Assembly: GCA_026125835.1 (NCBI GenBank)
Contig: JAHCKJ010000130.1
Location: 1 to 6,327, forward strand
Length of the DNA: 6,327 nucleotides
Reading direction: 5' to 3'
DNA from: Sphingopyxis sp.
GTDB lineage: Bacteria; Pseudomonadota; Alphaproteobacteria; Sphingomonadales; Sphingomonadaceae
Shown here: one piece after another, positions 5,406 to 6,327 of the stretch
Layout of the letters: every line of letters begins with the position of its first letter
Position numbering within the stretch: the stretch's first letter is position 1
Notes under the pieces: model-generated
What the model was told of the DNA's origin: nothing
The model's database searches: none
What the model saw: only the letters and a program-made list of their open reading frames with translations
Position numbers and translations under genes: made by a program

Positions 5406-6326
5406 CTACGCCTCCACCAACGCCTTATACTCCGCCTCGGCCAGAAACCGCTCGGCATCCAGCGCCGCCATGCAGCCCATGCCCGCCGCGGTCACCGCCT
5501 GGCGATACACTTTGTCGGTCACGTCACCCGCCGCGAACACCCCCGGGATCGACGTCAGCGACGTCCCCGGCGTCACCGCCAGATAGCCATCGGCATCCAG
5601 CGGCAGCTTGCCCTTGAACAGCTCGGTCGACGGGCTGTGGCCGATCGCGACAAAGCCGCCATCGGTCGGCTCATGACTCGCTTCGCCGGTCACCGTGTCA
5701 ATCAGGTCAACGCCGACCAGCCCCGAAACGCCCTCGCCCGCGACGAAGCGGTCGACGCGCTTGTTCCAAAGCACCTTGATCTTGGGATTGGCAAACAGCC
5801 GGTCCTGCAAAATCTTTTCGGCGCGCAGATGGTCGCGGCGGTGGATCAGCGTCACATCGTCGCTGTGATTGGTCAGGTAAAGCGCCTCCTCGACCGCGGT
5901 GTTGCCGCCGCCGATCACCACGACCTTTTTGCCGCGGTAGAAAAAGCCGTCACAGGTCGCGCAGGCCGACACGCCCTTGCCGCCCAGTTCCTGTTCGCCC
6001 GGCACGCCCAGCCATTTCGCCTGCGCGCCGGTCGCGATCACCAGCGTTTCGGCCATATAGACGTCGCCGCCGTCGCCGGTCAGCTTGAACGGGCGCTGCG
6101 ACAGGTCGACGTCGACGATCGTGTCCCAGATCATCGACGTGCCGACATGCGTCGCCTGCGCCGTCATCTGCTCCATCAGCCACGGCCCCTGCACCACCTC
6201 GGCAAAGCCCGGATAATTTTCGACGTCGGTGGTGATGGTCAACTGGCCGCCGGGTTGCAGCCCCTGCACGACGATCGGCTGCATCCCGGCGCGCGCGGCA
6301 TAAATGGCGGCGGACAGGCCGGCAGG
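5406..6326 (-). CDS. trxB: thioredoxin-disulfide reductase (5' partial)
   Basis: The C-terminal 306 residues of a low-molecular-weight thioredoxin reductase, which uses NADPH and FAD to reduce thioredoxin in the cytoplasm. The reading frame is open to the right edge, so the start and the first part of the GxGxxG FAD loop are outside; the retained part begins PAGLSAAIYAARAG. Other signatures are GGQL and ENYPGF of the FAD domain, the redox-active CATC at about window residues 122-125 (bases 5952-5963), the NADPH-binding VVVIGGGNTAVEEA, the phosphate-binding HRRDHLRA, and the C-terminal FAD motif FAAGDVTDKVYRQAVTAAG. Length with the missing part (roughly 15-20 residues) fits the usual 320 or so. 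The internal ATG at 6284 is not the start because the conserved FAD domain continues upstream. It converges on the cassette and is most likely a housekeeping neighbour unconnected to exosortase functions. Confidence 0.96.
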   Translation of the reverse strand, partial: PAGLSAAIYAARAGMQPIVVQGLQPGGQLTITTDVENYPGFAEVVQGPWLMEQMTAQATHVGTSMIWDTIVDVDLSQRPFKLTGDGGDVYMAETLVIATGAQAKWLGVPGEQELGGKGVSACATCDGFFYRGKKVVVIGGGNTAVEEALYLTNHSDDVTLIHRRDHLRAEKILQDRLFANPKIKVLWNKRVDRFVAGEGVSGLVGVDLIDTVTGEASHEPTDGGFVAIGHSPSTELFKGKLPLDADGYLAVTPGTSLTSIPGVFAAGDVTDKVYRQAVTAAGMGCMAALDAERFLAEAEYKALVEA

Positions 6327-6327
6327 G

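Overview
The window is GC-rich DNA from an alphaproteobacterium, most likely a sphingomonad (Sphingopyxis, Sphingomonas or a relative). The evidence is codon composition, the gene content, and two kinds of intergenic inverted repeat built around the cores CCTGAGCTTGTC and CTGAACTTGTTTCAG, which I remember as very common in sphingomonad genomes. The genus is inferred, not proven.

Six of the seven genes look like part of the accessory cassette that accompanies exosortase A (XrtA/PEP-CTERM) and exopolysaccharide loci. On the minus strand, reading right to left, are an AMP-forming acyl-CoA/amino-acid ligase (2288-756) and, translationally coupled to it by an ATGA overlap, a fold-III PLP-dependent decarboxylase (759 to the left edge, C-terminus outside). 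Divergent from the ligase, after a gap of only 35 bp, the plus strand carries a FemAB/CelD-like GNAT acyltransferase (2324-3319), a small acyl carrier protein coupled through a GTGA overlap (3316-3582), a 144-bp gap containing an inverted repeat, and two overlapping alpha/beta-hydrolase-fold genes (3727-4407 and 4392-5192) that match the exosortase A-associated hydrolases 2 and 1.

A 213-bp gap with a second inverted repeat separates this cassette from a convergent housekeeping gene, thioredoxin reductase trxB (5406 to the right edge, N-terminus outside). trxB probably marks the border of the cassette. No exosortase, glycosyltransferase or PEP-CTERM substrate lies inside the window.

The cassette holds an adenylating enzyme, a decarboxylase, a free carrier protein, an acyltransferase and two hydrolase-fold proteins, with no condensing enzyme in view. 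That suggests an acyl or aminoacyl unit is activated, carried on the ACP and transferred, perhaps to a polysaccharide or surface molecule. The chemistry is not established. Hydrolase 1 has a Cys-Asp-His arrangement in place of the usual Ser triad, and hydrolase 2 appears to lack both nucleophile and His, so the pair may be an active subunit plus a pseudoenzyme.

The most striking non-coding signal is that both intergenic repeats are inverted pairs of related 21-nt units. All four units fold into an eight-position stem with the same CTTGT loop, and the arms differ by compensatory changes within each unit. This is a REPIN-like arrangement.
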